In this document: piece after piece, positions 26,949-36,574 of the stretch
Numbering within the stretch: the first letter of the stretch is position 1
How the letters are laid out: every line of letters begins with the position of its first letter
Source of the DNA: Streptomyces hygroscopicus subsp. hygroscopicus
Lineage (GTDB): Bacteria; Actinomycetota; Actinomycetes; Streptomycetales; Streptomycetaceae
DNA: 64,000 nucleotides
Direction: 5' to 3'
NCBI RefSeq assembly: GCF_001553455.1
Contig: NZ_BBOX01000001.1
Location: forward strand, 62,001-126,000
Position numbers and translations under genes: made by a program
The notes under the pieces: model-generated
What the model was told of the DNA's origin: nothing
The model's input: only the letters and a program-made list of their open reading frames with translations
The model's database searches: none

Positions 26949-27836
26949 GTGGACAACCAAGCAGAGGTCCGCGAGTTCCTCACCTCGCGGCGAGCGAAGA
27001 TCACCCCCGAACAGGCCGGCCTGCCCTCCGGCACCCGCCGGCGCGTGCCGGGCCTGCGCCGCAGCGAGGTCGCCGCCCTGGCTGACGTGAGCGTGGAGTA
27101 CTACGCCAAGCTGGAGCGCGGCAACCTTGCCGGCGTCTCCCCGGCCGTCCTCGAAGCCGTCGCCCGCGCCCTCCAGCTCGACGACGCCGAGCGCGCCCAC
27201 CTGCTGAACCTCGCGCAGGCTGCCGACGGATCCGACACTCTCACCCGGCCCCGCCGCCGCACCGCCCGTCCGTGGACAGCGCACCGCAGCCTGCAATGGG
27301 TCCTCGACGCCGTCACCGCCGGGCCCGCCTTCGTCCGCAACGGCCGCATGGATCTGCTGGCCGTCAACCGGCTCGCCCGCGCGTTCTACGCCGACGTCTA
27401 CGCCACGGCCGCGAACCAGACGAACCTGGCCCGCTTCCAGTTCCTCGACCCCGCCTCGCGCCGCTTCTACCCGGACTGGGACCAGGCCGCCGACGTCGTC
27501 GTCGCCATCCTGCGCACCGAGGCCGGACGCAACCCCCACGACAAGGACCTTCACGACCTCGTCGGCGAGCTGTCCACCCGCAGCGACGACTTCCGCACCC
27601 GCTGGGGCGCCCACAACGTCCGCCACCACGGCACCGGCACCAAGCGCTTCCACCACCCGGCCGTCGGCGACCTCACCCTCGCCTACGAAGGACTGGAGAT
27701 GGCCGCCGAACCCGGCCTCACCCTCACCATCTACACCGCCGAACCCGGCTCACCCTCCGATGAGGGCCTGCGACTGCTCGCCTCCTGGGCAGCCACTCAG
27801 GAGGCCGGCACTGCTGTGGGACAAGCCGCCGACTGA
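26949..27836 (+). CDS. XRE-type regulator with MmyB-like ligand domain
   Basis: A 295-residue regulator with an N-terminal HTH (RRVPGLRRSEVAALADVSVE, YYAKLERGN) followed by the MmyB-type PAS-like ligand domain (LQWVLDAVTAGPAFVRNGRM, LVGELSTRSDDFRTRWGAHN, VRHHGTGTKRFHHPAVGDL). This class typically represses a divergent oxidoreductase operon and responds to a small ligand. The GTG start has no clear ribosome site, so a leaderless transcript is possible. It controls, by position, the ADH-cupin-lipoprotein-MFS-SDR operon of TnB. Confidence 0.9.
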   Translation: MDNQAEVREFLTSRRAKITPEQAGLPSGTRRRVPGLRRSEVAALADVSVEYYAKLERGNLAGVSPAVLEAVARALQLDDAERAHLLNLAQAADGSDTLTRPRRRTARPWTAHRSLQWVLDAVTAGPAFVRNGRMDLLAVNRLARAFYADVYATAANQTNLARFQFLDPASRRFYPDWDQAADVVVAILRTEAGRNPHDKDLHDLVGELSTRSDDFRTRWGAHNVRHHGTGTKRFHHPAVGDLTLAYEGLEMAAEPGLTLTIYTAEPGSPSDEGLRLLASWAATQEAGTAVGQAAD

Positions 27837-28054
27837 CCGATGCCAAACGCACTGCCCACGGCCGACAGGAAGAACCCGGGCCGCCCGCGCCAGCCGCCGC
27901 TGCCGCCCCTGCGGACTTCAGACCCAGCCGGCTCTGCCGCCCGCAGGCTGGGCCGTGGAGGCTCCCGGCGCCGTGCGGGGGGCAGGCACCATGGAGGCCG
28001 GGGCGGCAAGGTCGAGATGAGAGTTCATGTCCAGCTCGAACCGGCCGTAGGGGT

Positions 28055-30970
28055 TCACGTGTGTCCAGAACACACGTGTGTCCAGAACAGCGGGGACAGG
28101 GCCCGCCGGTCGGCGTCGGTGAGGCGCTTCTGCCACTTCTCCTCGCTCAGGATCTCCTGGAGGAGCAGGGTGTTGACGTGCACCAGCGCCGACTGGAGCA
28201 GGTGCAGCGCGAGCATCGAGACCTCCTGGGACTCCTTGTCGGAGCCGGTCAGGTCGCCGTCCTTGCCGTAGAACAGGTCGTGGTTGGCACTGTTCCAGTT
28301 CTCCACGACCTGGAGACCGTCATTGATCTCGCGCCGCAGCTCGGCGTCGGCGAGGTAGTCGCAGATGAACGCCGTGCGCACCGCCCGCCCGAGTTCCTCG
28401 ATCGCCCGGTAGGTGGGGTGCTTCGGGCCGCCGCGGGTGAAGCGCCGCAGGACCTGCTCGGCCTCGGCGGTGCCCAGGCGCAGGGCGGTGGTGTACTTCA
28501 CGATCTGGTCGTACTGCTGGCGGATCAGGTTCCAGTCGATCGTCTTGGTCGACAGCACCGGCGACAGGTTCGGCCACTTCTCGTCCTCCCCTGCCGCCGG
28601 CCGGTACAGCCGTGCGGAGCCGACGTTCTTCAGCCGGGGCAGCAGGTTGAAGCCGAGCATGTGGGCGAAGGCGAAGCCGACGATGGAGGCGCCGTGCGTG
28701 TCGGTGTACTGCCGGTCGATCTCCACGTCCGTGCAGTGCCGCAGCACGCCCTCGATCATCGCGGCGACCTCGGAGGCCGAGCAGGACTTGAGCTGGCTGT
28801 AGACGCACAGCGACTTCTTCTCGACGTGCCAGTAGATCATCACGCCGGGCCCGCGGTACCGCTGGTGCCACTCGGTCATGAAGTTGCTGGACCAGGAGCC
28901 GAACTTCTTGCTGTCGCTCGCGCAGGCGGTGCCCTCTCCCCACCACGCCGCGTCGCGGGCGGCGAAGGTGGCGTTGACCAGTCGCACCAGCGCCGCGCGC
29001 AGGTTGGTCCGGTTGACGAACAGGTGCCGCACCCGACGCAGGACGGCCTCGCTCTCGCCGTGCTTGCCGGTGACCGCGACCCGCTTGATGCCCATGTTCG
29101 TGCCCAGCGCGAACAGCACCAGCAGCAGCCGGCGCCGCAGCACCGCCTTCGGCACCGCCTCCCTGGTGGCCACCGAGGTGAACTCGGAGGTGAAGCCGGT
29201 GGCGAACTCGGCCTCCTTGAGGATGTCGATCAGGTCGATGGTGCCCCAGCGGCGTTCGATCTCCGCCTTCAGTGCGACGAGGTTCTCCGGTTCCTCCTGC
29301 TTGCCCAGCGGCGAGACCTTGATCCACGGCTCGCCGTGCCGCTTGACGATGTCCACCCCGCCCGTGGTGCCCAGCTCCAGTGCGGTGTCGAAGCGGGTCA
29401 GGGCCTCGCGGAGCTTCTTCTGCAGGGCCTCGATGAACTTCTCCGGGGCCTGCGGCTGGCGGATCGCGTCGTAGTGCACGTCGCGGTTGTCCTCGAAGTC
29501 CGGCGGGAGGTCGTCTTCCGGGTTCTGCCACCGGTTCGCGCCCGGCACCCAGATCTCCCGGCGCCGCAGCGCGTCCCGCAGCGAGACGAGCACGCACAGC
29601 TCGTACGGGATGCGCTCGACCCGGTCGCGCTCGTCCACGACCGCCTTGCGCCATTCCTCGCGCACCACGCCGGCGAGCGGGATCTTCTCCGCCTCGTCGA
29701 AGAACGCGCCCTCCTTGGCGATGGGCTGGTCCAGGTACCGCTTGAGCAGGTCGATGGCGTCCATCACCGGCCGGTAGGCGGTGTTGTTGCACTTCACGTC
29801 CAGCGCGTTCAGCAGCGGCGAGAGCATCCGCCGCCAGTGGTTGGAGTACGACGAGCGCAGCACCGTGCGCACCCGGGCCCGGTAGCGCGCCTCGTTCGCC
29901 GCGGCCTCCGCCGCCAGCGCCTTCAGCGTGGACTCCCCGGCCACCGGATAGATCACCTTGCGGACCGTGCCGCCCGGCTCCGCGACCGCCGCCTCCGCCA
30001 GCCGCAGCAGGATGCCCTCCTTGCCCCGGACCCGCTTGAGCTCCTTGTTGAACTCGCCCTCGACCTTCTTCTCCGCCCGCGTGTTGATCTTCTGCACGAG
30101 CTGGATGAACAGCTCCACCAGCGAGTCGGTGATCTCCGTCTCCCGCACGTGGCACAGCGCGGCCAGCAGCGTGTTCCGCACCGGCCCGGCCGCCGCCCGC
30201 AGGTCCGAGGGGTACTCCTTCGCAGCCCGCGCTCGCCAGGCCGCCACCAGCTTCCCCGACACGTCCGCGAACAGCTCCGGCGGCAACTCCAGCGCCCGCA
30301 CCCGCTGAAGCCTGTTCACCTCGGCCAGCAGGCTGTCCAGCCCCAACGCCCCGGGATCAGCCTTCAGCTCGGTGAAGAACGTGCCCCCGCCGCCCGCGCT
30401 CTCCTCGGTGCCGGCGTCCTCGGCGATCAGGTCGTCCAGCCGCGAGCGGGTCGCGGCCGACAGCCGGCCCACCGTGGCCGCGCAGAACCGTTCCTCGAAG
30501 GTGTTGACCGCCCTGCCCACCAGCCGGGCGATCTGGCCCGGGGCCGGCGGCTCCAGCCGGTCCTTGCGGCAGCGGGCCACCACCGCCTCCGTCAGCCGGT
30601 CCCGGGACAACTCCACCCCGCACAGCTCGACCGCCAGCCACTCGGCGAGCTGGGCCTGGTCCTCCTCGGTGCACTCACGGAAACCGAACGCACCCCGGAT
30701 CTCCACCCGGTGACGCTTGATCGCCCGCCCCGACCAGTCGTAGGCGGCCCACTCCTCCGCAGGCACCCTCACCTGCTGGGCAACGTACGAGACAGCCGGC
30801 GCCGGTATCTCCCCGGCGTCCTCCGGGAACCGGGCCTCCACCTCGAAGAACTTCAGCAACAGCGCGAACCCCAACCGGTTCGCCCCCGACTTGTTCCGCA
30901 GCCGCCACTGGTCCTCCTCCAGCAGCGTCCAGACCTCGATCAGGTCCTCCGGCTCCCACTCCTGCCGCAC
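28055..30970 (-). CDS. tnpA: Tn3-family transposase of TnB, C-terminally truncated
   Basis: A 971-residue Tn3-family transposase, starting [20 protein letters not shown]. The catalytic positions are present: Asp near 685 (CASDSKKFG), Asp near 757 (QYTDTHG) and Glu near 890 (VVENWNSAN). The tail should read [20 protein letters not shown] and beyond, and that text is visible on the minus strand below 28056. A 17-bp tandem duplication at 28056-28089 shifts the frame so that the protein instead ends [11 protein letters not shown]. The lost tail is well conserved in the family and present in the TnA transposase, so activity is doubtful. Confidence 0.88.
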   Translation of the reverse strand: MRQEWEPEDLIEVWTLLEEDQWRLRNKSGANRLGFALLLKFFEVEARFPEDAGEIPAPAVSYVAQQVRVPAEEWAAYDWSGRAIKRHRVEIRGAFGFRECTEEDQAQLAEWLAVELCGVELSRDRLTEAVVARCRKDRLEPPAPGQIARLVGRAVNTFEERFCAATVGRLSAATRSRLDDLIAEDAGTEESAGGGGTFFTELKADPGALGLDSLLAEVNRLQRVRALELPPELFADVSGKLVAAWRARAAKEYPSDLRAAAGPVRNTLLAALCHVRETEITDSLVELFIQLVQKINTRAEKKVEGEFNKELKRVRGKEGILLRLAEAAVAEPGGTVRKVIYPVAGESTLKALAAEAAANEARYRARVRTVLRSSYSNHWRRMLSPLLNALDVKCNNTAYRPVMDAIDLLKRYLDQPIAKEGAFFDEAEKIPLAGVVREEWRKAVVDERDRVERIPYELCVLVSLRDALRRREIWVPGANRWQNPEDDLPPDFEDNRDVHYDAIRQPQAPEKFIEALQKKLREALTRFDTALELGTTGGVDIVKRHGEPWIKVSPLGKQEEPENLVALKAEIERRWGTIDLIDILKEAEFATGFTSEFTSVATREAVPKAVLRRRLLLVLFALGTNMGIKRVAVTGKHGESEAVLRRVRHLFVNRTNLRAALVRLVNATFAARDAAWWGEGTACASDSKKFGSWSSNFMTEWHQRYRGPGVMIYWHVEKKSLCVYSQLKSCSASEVAAMIEGVLRHCTDVEIDRQYTDTHGASIVGFAFAHMLGFNLLPRLKNVGSARLYRPAAGEDEKWPNLSPVLSTKTIDWNLIRQQYDQIVKYTTALRLGTAEAEQVLRRFTRGGPKHPTYRAIEELGRAVRTAFICDYLADAELRREINDGLQVVENWNSANHDLFYGKDGDLTGSDKESQEVSMLALHLLQSALVHVNTLLLQEILSEEKWQKRLTDADRRALSPLFWTHVCSGHT
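28056..28089. repeat. 17-bp perfect tandem duplication in tnpA 3' end
   Basis: CACGTGTGTCCAGAACA occurs twice without a gap (28056-28072, 28073-28089). Because 17 is not a multiple of three, it shifts the transposase frame; removing one copy restores the conserved [12 protein letters not shown] tail. Confidence 0.9.
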
Positions 30971-31072
30971 CCTGGGCTCCTTCCGGTCGTCACGACCGGA
31001 CCAACCTCGCCGAGCACGGTCCCCGATGACCCCAGAAGATCAAAAAGGCTGACAAGCACACCCCAGATCCGC

Positions 31073-31120
31073 TACAGAGAGCTACTTGTCACTTCGCCGT
31101 AGCTTCGGGAGAACAGGGCC
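31073..31120 (-). repeat. TnB right terminal inverted repeat
   Basis: Perfect inverted copy of 21283-21330. Similarity stops exactly at both outer boundaries (GGATA on the left, GGAGC on the right). Confidence 0.93.
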
Positions 31121-31760
31121 GGAGCGCTCATGCCCGCTTCCCCCGCCGACCTGTGGAATCCCAAGGGCTATGCCAACAATTCCTGGGCGAGGATCCGCCT
31201 GACCTGCCGCTGACACCGCCCGCATCCTTCCGGGGCCCGGAGGCGATCCCCGGCCGAACGCGCGCCCGCGCCCGCCCCTCCCAAGACCCCTCCGCACGGC
31301 GACCGGATTCCACGCGCCGCGGGTCGGCCCCTTCGGCCGGGCTGATCTGCGGCGGCGCATGGGCGCCTACGTACACGGTGTGCTGGGTCCGGCGGGCAGG
31401 AAGAACGGCCGGCAGTTGGCCGCGTACGTCGGTCACTGTTCCCCAGCCGGGTTCCAGCACCGGCGGCCGCAGTGGCGCAGGTGCCGGAAAGGGCGAAGAA
31501 GCCTCCGACTACCGCAGCGGCCACGCCGCTGATCACGGTCACACGCGCTTTGCGGGCGGCCAAGGTTCGCCCGGATCGAAGACCGGTGAGGGAAAGCGTG
31601 CGGTCGCAGGCGGGACTGCGGTCGAGAACGAAACGCGGACAACGCACCTTTGGATCGGCCGGCGAGGTATTGAACACACGGGAGGTGCTGGAGCGCCAAC
31701 GGCGCCCAGTACCTCCCGGCAGCCTCAGCGGGCCGTGACCGCGCGGCCACCCACCCGAGA
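31121..31760. other. Right flank of TnB, no intact gene
   Basis: No complete gene is recognised. The minus strand near 31490-31560 encodes a signal-peptide-like stretch (KARVTVISGVAAAVVGGFFA followed by LSGTCATAAAG) that soon runs into low-quality sequence, possibly the 5' scrap of a secreted protein gene. Confidence 0.4.
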
Positions 31761-32255
31761 TCAACGCTCAGAGGTCCGGAACTTCAGGACGACCTCGGTC
31801 TCCTCGTCCTCCTCGCCCACGGTGCCACCCGTGGGGACAAAGCCCAGCCGCTGGTAGAAATCCTTCGGGCTCCCCGGCCCCTCGCCGTAACTGGTGTACA
31901 GCTCAGTCATCCCTTGGGCCCGAAGGTTTTCGACGACATGCTCCACCGCCCGGCGGCCGAAGCCCATGCCCTGGAACTCTCCGCCCACCATCAGCCGCCA
32001 CAGGAACGCACCTGGACACTCGATCCCGTCGTCCCAGTCGGAACCAATGTGCACCATGACAAAACCGACCGGCACTTCATCGGCGTAAATGGCCCGGAAC
32101 CAGGCATTCGACGAGCAGAACCCCTCGGCAATCGACATGCCGTTGTCGGCCACCATGCCACGCTGCTCCTCGGAGAGCGTCGCACTGAGATCGCACACCT
32201 CGCATACATTCAGCGCTGAAATCCGGCGAAAAGTCAGTTCCGACGCGCTGCTCAC
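31761..32255 (-). CDS. GNAT family N-acetyltransferase
   Basis: A GNAT-superfamily protein with the cofactor region FLWRLMVGGEFQGMGFGRRA followed by VEHVVENLRAQGM, and a late motif GSPKDFYQRLGFVPTGG. The GTG at 32255 (VSSASELTFRRIS) is chosen because it gives the usual length (164 residues) and starts the domain directly; in-frame ATGs at 32327 and 32360 would add a tail unlike the family. The acyl acceptor is unknown. It stands alone beside TnB. Confidence 0.85.
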   Translation of the reverse strand: MSSASELTFRRISALNVCEVCDLSATLSEEQRGMVADNGMSIAEGFCSSNAWFRAIYADEVPVGFVMVHIGSDWDDGIECPGAFLWRLMVGGEFQGMGFGRRAVEHVVENLRAQGMTELYTSYGEGPGSPKDFYQRLGFVPTGGTVGEEDEETEVVLKFRTSER

Positions 32256-32952
32256 AGAAGTCGTCAACGAGCCACCGTTCCATTCCCTGCCTTCGAATTC
32301 GATCGGACCGTACGTCCCTCCCTCCATGCCAGCAACCGAATTTCCCGGGCAAGTCAGCACGCAGTGCCGCCGGGAGGGGGACGAGCTTCCCGCGCATGGG
32401 GGCGAACCGGCCGGACTCGGTGGCGCCGGGCTGAGAGGCGCCGCCTTGGGCGCGGTGCGGGCCGGGGATCACCGGGCAGCCCTTGCGAGTTGGCGGGGGA
32501 CGGCGATGCCCGGTCGGCGGGCGTTGGCGGTCACCGCGCCGTCGAGGCCGCCCTCCTGCTGATACCGAACGGAGGACCGCCGGGCAATCGTGGTCGAACA
32601 CCACCGCCTCGCCCCTGCGCTCGTCGCCGACGACCACGCGTCCGCAGGTACGGACTGCCCGCGATCGCTTCGGGTCCGGCACGGGCCGGATGGTGCGGCC
32701 CGGCGCCGGGTGCGCCGCTCATGCGGCGCCGTACGGGCGCGGTCGCCCGCCTGTCGTCGCCCGGTCGTCACGGCGCCTGGTCACACTCTGTCGGCCCCGC
32801 GGCGACGTGGCCGCGACTTCATCGCGCTGAGTGACCGAAGAGAGGCACTCCGTTCCGGCTCGTGCTCATACGAGCAAAAAAATGCGCGCCCGTTGCTGTG
32901 AGGTTAATTCCAGATCTACTGTCCCTCGCCAGGACCACATCTGGAGGCCCAT
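32256..32952. other. Intergenic region before the sugar operon
   Basis: No convincing gene is seen in this 0.7-kb stretch; the frames that cross it look like non-coding shadow or old scraps. The last 75 bases are less G+C-rich and should hold the promoter of the binding-protein gene, which has a good ribosome site (CTGGAGG). Confidence 0.45.
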
Positions 32953-33948
32953 ATGCGCATCAATCGCCTTCTCAAGATCTTTTTCGGTATATCTTCTCTC
33001 CTGGCGCTCGCCGCCTGTTCGGTGTCGACCAGTCCCGGTGGCTCCGGAAACTCCGGTACACACAACAGATCCGGAGCGCTGACCATCGGCTTCAGCCAGG
33101 CCACCCAGCAGTCGCCGTTCTACGTCCAGCTCCGCCAGGGCGCGCGGAAGGCCGCCGAGAAGGCCGGGGCGAAGCTCTACTTCGCCGACGCGGGCGGCGA
33201 TGTGACCAAGCAGAACAACGACATCCAGGACCTCATCACCCGCGGTGTCGACGTACTGATGGTCAACCCCGTCGACCCCAAGGGGGTCAAGGCGGGGCTG
33301 GCCGCCGCGAAGTCCGCCGGGGTGCCCGTCGTCACCGTCGACCGTCCGGTGCCCTCCGGGGCCACCGCGCATGTGGGCCGGGACAACACCGCGATGGGGC
33401 AGCTCGTCGGCGAGCGGATCGTCAAGGAGCTGGGCCCCAAGGGCGGCAAGATCATCGAGATCAAGGGGGACGCGGGCGGCGCCGTGGCGCGCGACCGCAG
33501 CGCCGGGTTCCACAAGGCCGTGGCGGCCAACAAGAAGATCCGCATCGTCAGCGGCCCGTACTGCGACTACATCCGCTCCAAGGCCGTCACCGCCATGCAG
33601 GACCTGCTGCAGACCAACCCCGACGTCAAGGCCGTCTACGCGCACAACGACGACATGGCCCTCGGGGCCCTCCAGGTGCTCAAGGAGAACGGCCGCTCCG
33701 ATGTGAAGGTCGCCGGGGTCGACGGCCTGATGGAGGCGGTGAAGGCCATCGACCAGCACGGCCCCTACCGCGCCACCGCCCTCAACGACCCGATCTCCCT
33801 GGGCCGGACCGCGGTCAAGACCGCCGAGGACGTCGCCGACGGCAAGAAGGTCGCCGCGTCCATCGACGCCGGTACCGCGCTGATCGACCGCGACAACGCC
33901 CACACATACGTCGGCGGCACGACCTTCGCCTCCGGGAGTGCGCGGTGA
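32953..33948 (+). CDS. Sugar ABC transporter substrate-binding lipoprotein (RbsB-like)
   Basis: A 331-residue periplasmic-binding-protein-1 family member. It has a lipoprotein signal with lipobox LALAAC (Cys22), then LTIGFSQATQQSPFYVQLRQ, DIQDLITRGVDVLMVNPVDP and the hinge-region block AVYAHNDDMALGALQVLKENG typical of ribose/galactose binders. It delivers a sugar to the RbsA/RbsC-like transporter encoded at 37551-40093. It is the first gene of the operon, 50 bp before the dehydrogenase. Ligand identity cannot be read from sequence. Confidence 0.92.
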   Translation: MRINRLLKIFFGISSLLALAACSVSTSPGGSGNSGTHNRSGALTIGFSQATQQSPFYVQLRQGARKAAEKAGAKLYFADAGGDVTKQNNDIQDLITRGVDVLMVNPVDPKGVKAGLAAAKSAGVPVVTVDRPVPSGATAHVGRDNTAMGQLVGERIVKELGPKGGKIIEIKGDAGGAVARDRSAGFHKAVAANKKIRIVSGPYCDYIRSKAVTAMQDLLQTNPDVKAVYAHNDDMALGALQVLKENGRSDVKVAGVDGLMEAVKAIDQHGPYRATALNDPISLGRTAVKTAEDVADGKKVAASIDAGTALIDRDNAHTYVGGTTFASGSAR

Positions 33949-33998
33949 CCCGCGCGTCCCGGCCGGACACCCACCACAAGGAAGGAAACGACACCATC

Positions 33999-35060
33999 AT
34001 GCCGGAGACCATGCGAGCCGCCGTGCTGCACGCCCCGGGCGACATCCGGGTGGAGCGCCTGCCGGTACCGGAGCCCGGCCCCCGCGAGGCGCTGGTGCGC
34101 GTGGCCGCCTGCGGCGTCTGCGGTTCGGACATCTCCCGGATGCTCCGCCCCGAGGTGGCCTACAACCTGCCGCTGATCTGCGGCCATGAGTTCTCCGGCC
34201 ATGTGGTGGCGCTCGGCTCCGAACTCGCCGCCGCCGGCACGGTCCGGGCCGGCGACCTGGTGGCCGTACCGCCGCTGATTCCCTGCCGCCGGTGCGGCCC
34301 CTGCGCCCGGGGGCACTACAGCCTCTGCGAGGACTACGACTATTTCGGCAGCCGCCGGCCCGGGGCCTACGCCGAGTACGTGTCCGTGCCCGAGGACAAT
34401 CTGCTGGTGCTGCCCGCCGACCTCGACCCGCGGGCCGCCGCGATGCTCGACCCCGCCGCCATCGCCCTGCACGCCATCTGGCGCACCAAGCTGCGCGCGG
34501 GCCACCGGGTGGCCGTGGTCGGCGCCGGCCCGATCGGACTGTTCGCCATCCAGTGGGCGCTGCTCCAGGGCGCCAGCGAGGTGCTCTCGATCGATGTGAG
34601 CGAGGAGAAGGCGGCCATGGCGCTGGAGGCCGGTGCCACCCGGACCGCCACCACACCCGAGCAGGCCCGGGAGCTGGCCGGGCCAGGCTTCGACGTCATC
34701 GTCGAGTCCGCCGGCGTCCCCGCCACCGCCGACCAGGCGGTGTCCCTGGCCGCCCGGCACGGCCAGGCCGTCTTCATCGGCATCCCGCACGATCCGGTGG
34801 TGCTCCCCAAGTCCACCTTCAGCGCCTTCCTGCGCCGCGAGATCACCTTGCACGGCGCGTGGAACTCCTTCTCCGCCCCCTTCCCGGGAGACGAGTGGCG
34901 GCTCGCCGCGCGGGCCATGGCGGACGGCCGGCTGCGCTGGAAGTTCATGATCACCCATGAGCTGGGCCTGGACGACCTCGGCGACACCATACGCAAGCTG
35001 GGGGAACGGTCCATCTTCAGCTCCAAGGTGCTCTTCCTGCCGAACGGAGACCGTCCATGA
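33999..35060 (+). CDS. Zinc-dependent sugar/polyol dehydrogenase
   Basis: A 353-residue medium-chain dehydrogenase of the sorbitol/galactitol-1-phosphate type. Catalytic zinc residues lie in CGVCGSD and CGHEFSGHV, and four structural-zinc Cys in CRRCGPCARGHYSLC; the Rossmann motif is VVGAGPIGLFAIQWALLQGA. The ATG at 33999 follows AAGGAAGGA. It probably oxidises the transported sugar or polyol, or its phosphate, to a keto form. It overlaps the kinase start by four bases. Confidence 0.9.
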   Translation: MPETMRAAVLHAPGDIRVERLPVPEPGPREALVRVAACGVCGSDISRMLRPEVAYNLPLICGHEFSGHVVALGSELAAAGTVRAGDLVAVPPLIPCRRCGPCARGHYSLCEDYDYFGSRRPGAYAEYVSVPEDNLLVLPADLDPRAAAMLDPAAIALHAIWRTKLRAGHRVAVVGAGPIGLFAIQWALLQGASEVLSIDVSEEKAAMALEAGATRTATTPEQARELAGPGFDVIVESAGVPATADQAVSLAARHGQAVFIGIPHDPVVLPKSTFSAFLRREITLHGAWNSFSAPFPGDEWRLAARAMADGRLRWKFMITHELGLDDLGDTIRKLGERSIFSSKVLFLPNGDRP

Positions 35061-36574
35061 CCGCGCTGCTGGCCATCGACCTCGGCACGGAGAGCGCCCG
35101 CGCCTGCGTCTACGCGGCGGACGGCGCCACGCTGGGCCGTGGCGAGAGCGGCTATCCCACCGTCTTCCCGCGCCCCGGCTGGGCCGAGCAGGACCCCGAG
35201 GACTGGTGGCGCGCCGTGGTCTTCGCGGTCAGGGCGGCACTCGCCGAGGCGGGCTCACCCCCCGTGGCCGGGCTCGCCGTGGCCACCACCGCCTCCACCG
35301 TCGCCGTCCTCGACGCCGCGGGCCGCCCGCTGCGTCCGGCCCTGCTGTGGATGGATGCCAGGGCCAGTGCGGAGTCCGAGCTCACAGCGGCCGCCGACCA
35401 TCGCGTACTGGCCTACGCGGGCGGCGCGGACGCCGTCGAATGGCTGGTGCCGAAGGCCATGTGGCTCGCCCGGAACGAACCGGAGACCTATCGCGCGGCG
35501 CACCGCATCACCGAGGCGGTCGACTATCTGGTCTGGCGGCTGACCGGGGAGTGGGCCGGGTCGCGGATGAACGCCGTCTGCAAGTGGAACCACGACCCGC
35601 TCGGCACCGGGCTCCCGGACGACCTGTACGCGACGTTCGGCGTCCCGGATCTGCGCGACAAGCTGCCCGGGCGGATCGTGCCGGTCGGCGACCCGGTGGC
35701 CCCGGCCGGCGCCGCCGCCCGCGAGGAACTCGGCATCCGCGGGCAGGCGATGGTCTGCGCGGGCGGCATCGACGCCCATCTGTCGCTGCTCGCCATCGGC
35801 GGGGCGCGCACCGGACGGGTCTCCATGGTCTCGGGCACCTCCACCGCCTTCGTCACCGAGATCGGCACCCCGGTCTTCCCGCCGACCGTCTGGGGCCCCT
35901 ACCCCGACGCCCTCAACGCCGGACGGTGGCTGATCGAAGGCGGCCAGGTCAGCTCCGGCTCCGTCCTCACCTGGGCGGGGGAGGCACTGCTGGGACGCAC
36001 CCGCGCCGAGTTGCCCCGGCTGATCGCCGAGGCCGCGGCCCTGCCGCCCGGCGAGCACGGCCTGCTGGTCCTGGACTACTTCATGGGCAACCGCACCCCG
36101 CTGCGCGACCCGAAGCTGCGCGGCGCCGTGCTCGGCCTGACCCTCGCCAGCCGCCCGGTGGAGATCTACCGGGCGGCCGTGGAGGGCGTGGCGTACGGCA
36201 CCCGCCAGGTCCTGGAGTCCTTCGTCGAGGGCGGGGTGCCGGTGGACGAGGTGTACGTCTCCGGCGGCATCCGCCACAACCCGCTGTGGCTGCGCACCAC
36301 GGCCGATGTGCTCGGCCGTCCGCTGCGGCTGGTCGAGGGCGACAACCTCACGCTGCGCGCGTGCGCGGTCATCGCGGCGGCCGGCACCGGGCAGACCGGT
36401 TCGCTCGCCGAGGCCGCGGCCGGTTTCGCCCTCCCCACCCGGACCGTGGAGCCCGACGGCACCCACCACGAGGTCTACCAGCGGGGCTATGCCGACTACC
36501 GCGCGGCCACCGCCGCCACCCGCGGAATCGCCCACCGGCTGACCACCCCCCGGGGACCGGAGGTCCCGGTATGA
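35057..36574 (+). CDS. FGGY-family carbohydrate kinase
   Basis: A 505-residue kinase of the xylulokinase/glycerol kinase superfamily. The N-terminal phosphate motif is LLAIDLGTESARACVYAADG, and the second FGGY signature region includes AVEGVAYGTRQVLE and VDEVYVSGGIRHNPLWLRTT. It phosphorylates a sugar or ketose with ATP. It is translationally coupled to both neighbours through four-base ATGA overlaps. The pairing with a dehydrogenase upstream and DeoC-type aldolase downstream argues for a ketose or deoxysugar substrate, not glycerol. Confidence 0.92.
   Translation: MTALLAIDLGTESARACVYAADGATLGRGESGYPTVFPRPGWAEQDPEDWWRAVVFAVRAALAEAGSPPVAGLAVATTASTVAVLDAAGRPLRPALLWMDARASAESELTAAADHRVLAYAGGADAVEWLVPKAMWLARNEPETYRAAHRITEAVDYLVWRLTGEWAGSRMNAVCKWNHDPLGTGLPDDLYATFGVPDLRDKLPGRIVPVGDPVAPAGAAAREELGIRGQAMVCAGGIDAHLSLLAIGGARTGRVSMVSGTSTAFVTEIGTPVFPPTVWGPYPDALNAGRWLIEGGQVSSGSVLTWAGEALLGRTRAELPRLIAEAAALPPGEHGLLVLDYFMGNRTPLRDPKLRGAVLGLTLASRPVEIYRAAVEGVAYGTRQVLESFVEGGVPVDEVYVSGGIRHNPLWLRTTADVLGRPLRLVEGDNLTLRACAVIAAAGTGQTGSLAEAAAGFALPTRTVEPDGTHHEVYQRGYADYRAATAATRGIAHRLTTPRGPEVPV

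Larger units (their letters stand above)
21283..31120. mobile_element. TnB: Tn3-family transposon with serine resolvase and redox cargo
   Basis: A 9,838-bp element bounded by perfect 48-bp inverted repeats. A zinc-finger serine recombinase gene stops two bases inside the left end and a Tn3-family transposase starts about 100 bp inside the right end. Between them lie five minus-strand cargo genes (SDR, MFS, cyclophilin-like lipoprotein, cupin, alcohol dehydrogenase) and a divergent MmyB-type regulator. The flanks GGATA (left) and GGAGC (right) are not a clean duplication. The transposase 3' end and the MFS gene both carry frame changes, so the element looks partly decayed. Confidence 0.88.

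Noticed and set aside
28061..31102. Very long plus-strand open frame (over 1,000 codons) opposite the TnB transposase
   Set aside because: It mirrors the real transposase frame; the product is His/Gln/Arg-rich low-complexity text without domains, as expected from antisense reading of high-G+C coding sequence.
21276..31123. CCGGA as target duplication of TnB
   Set aside because: CCGGA occurs at 21276-21280 and 31119-31123, but taking it as the duplication would cut into the inverted repeat on the right and leave unmatched bases on the left, so the boundaries would not be symmetrical.
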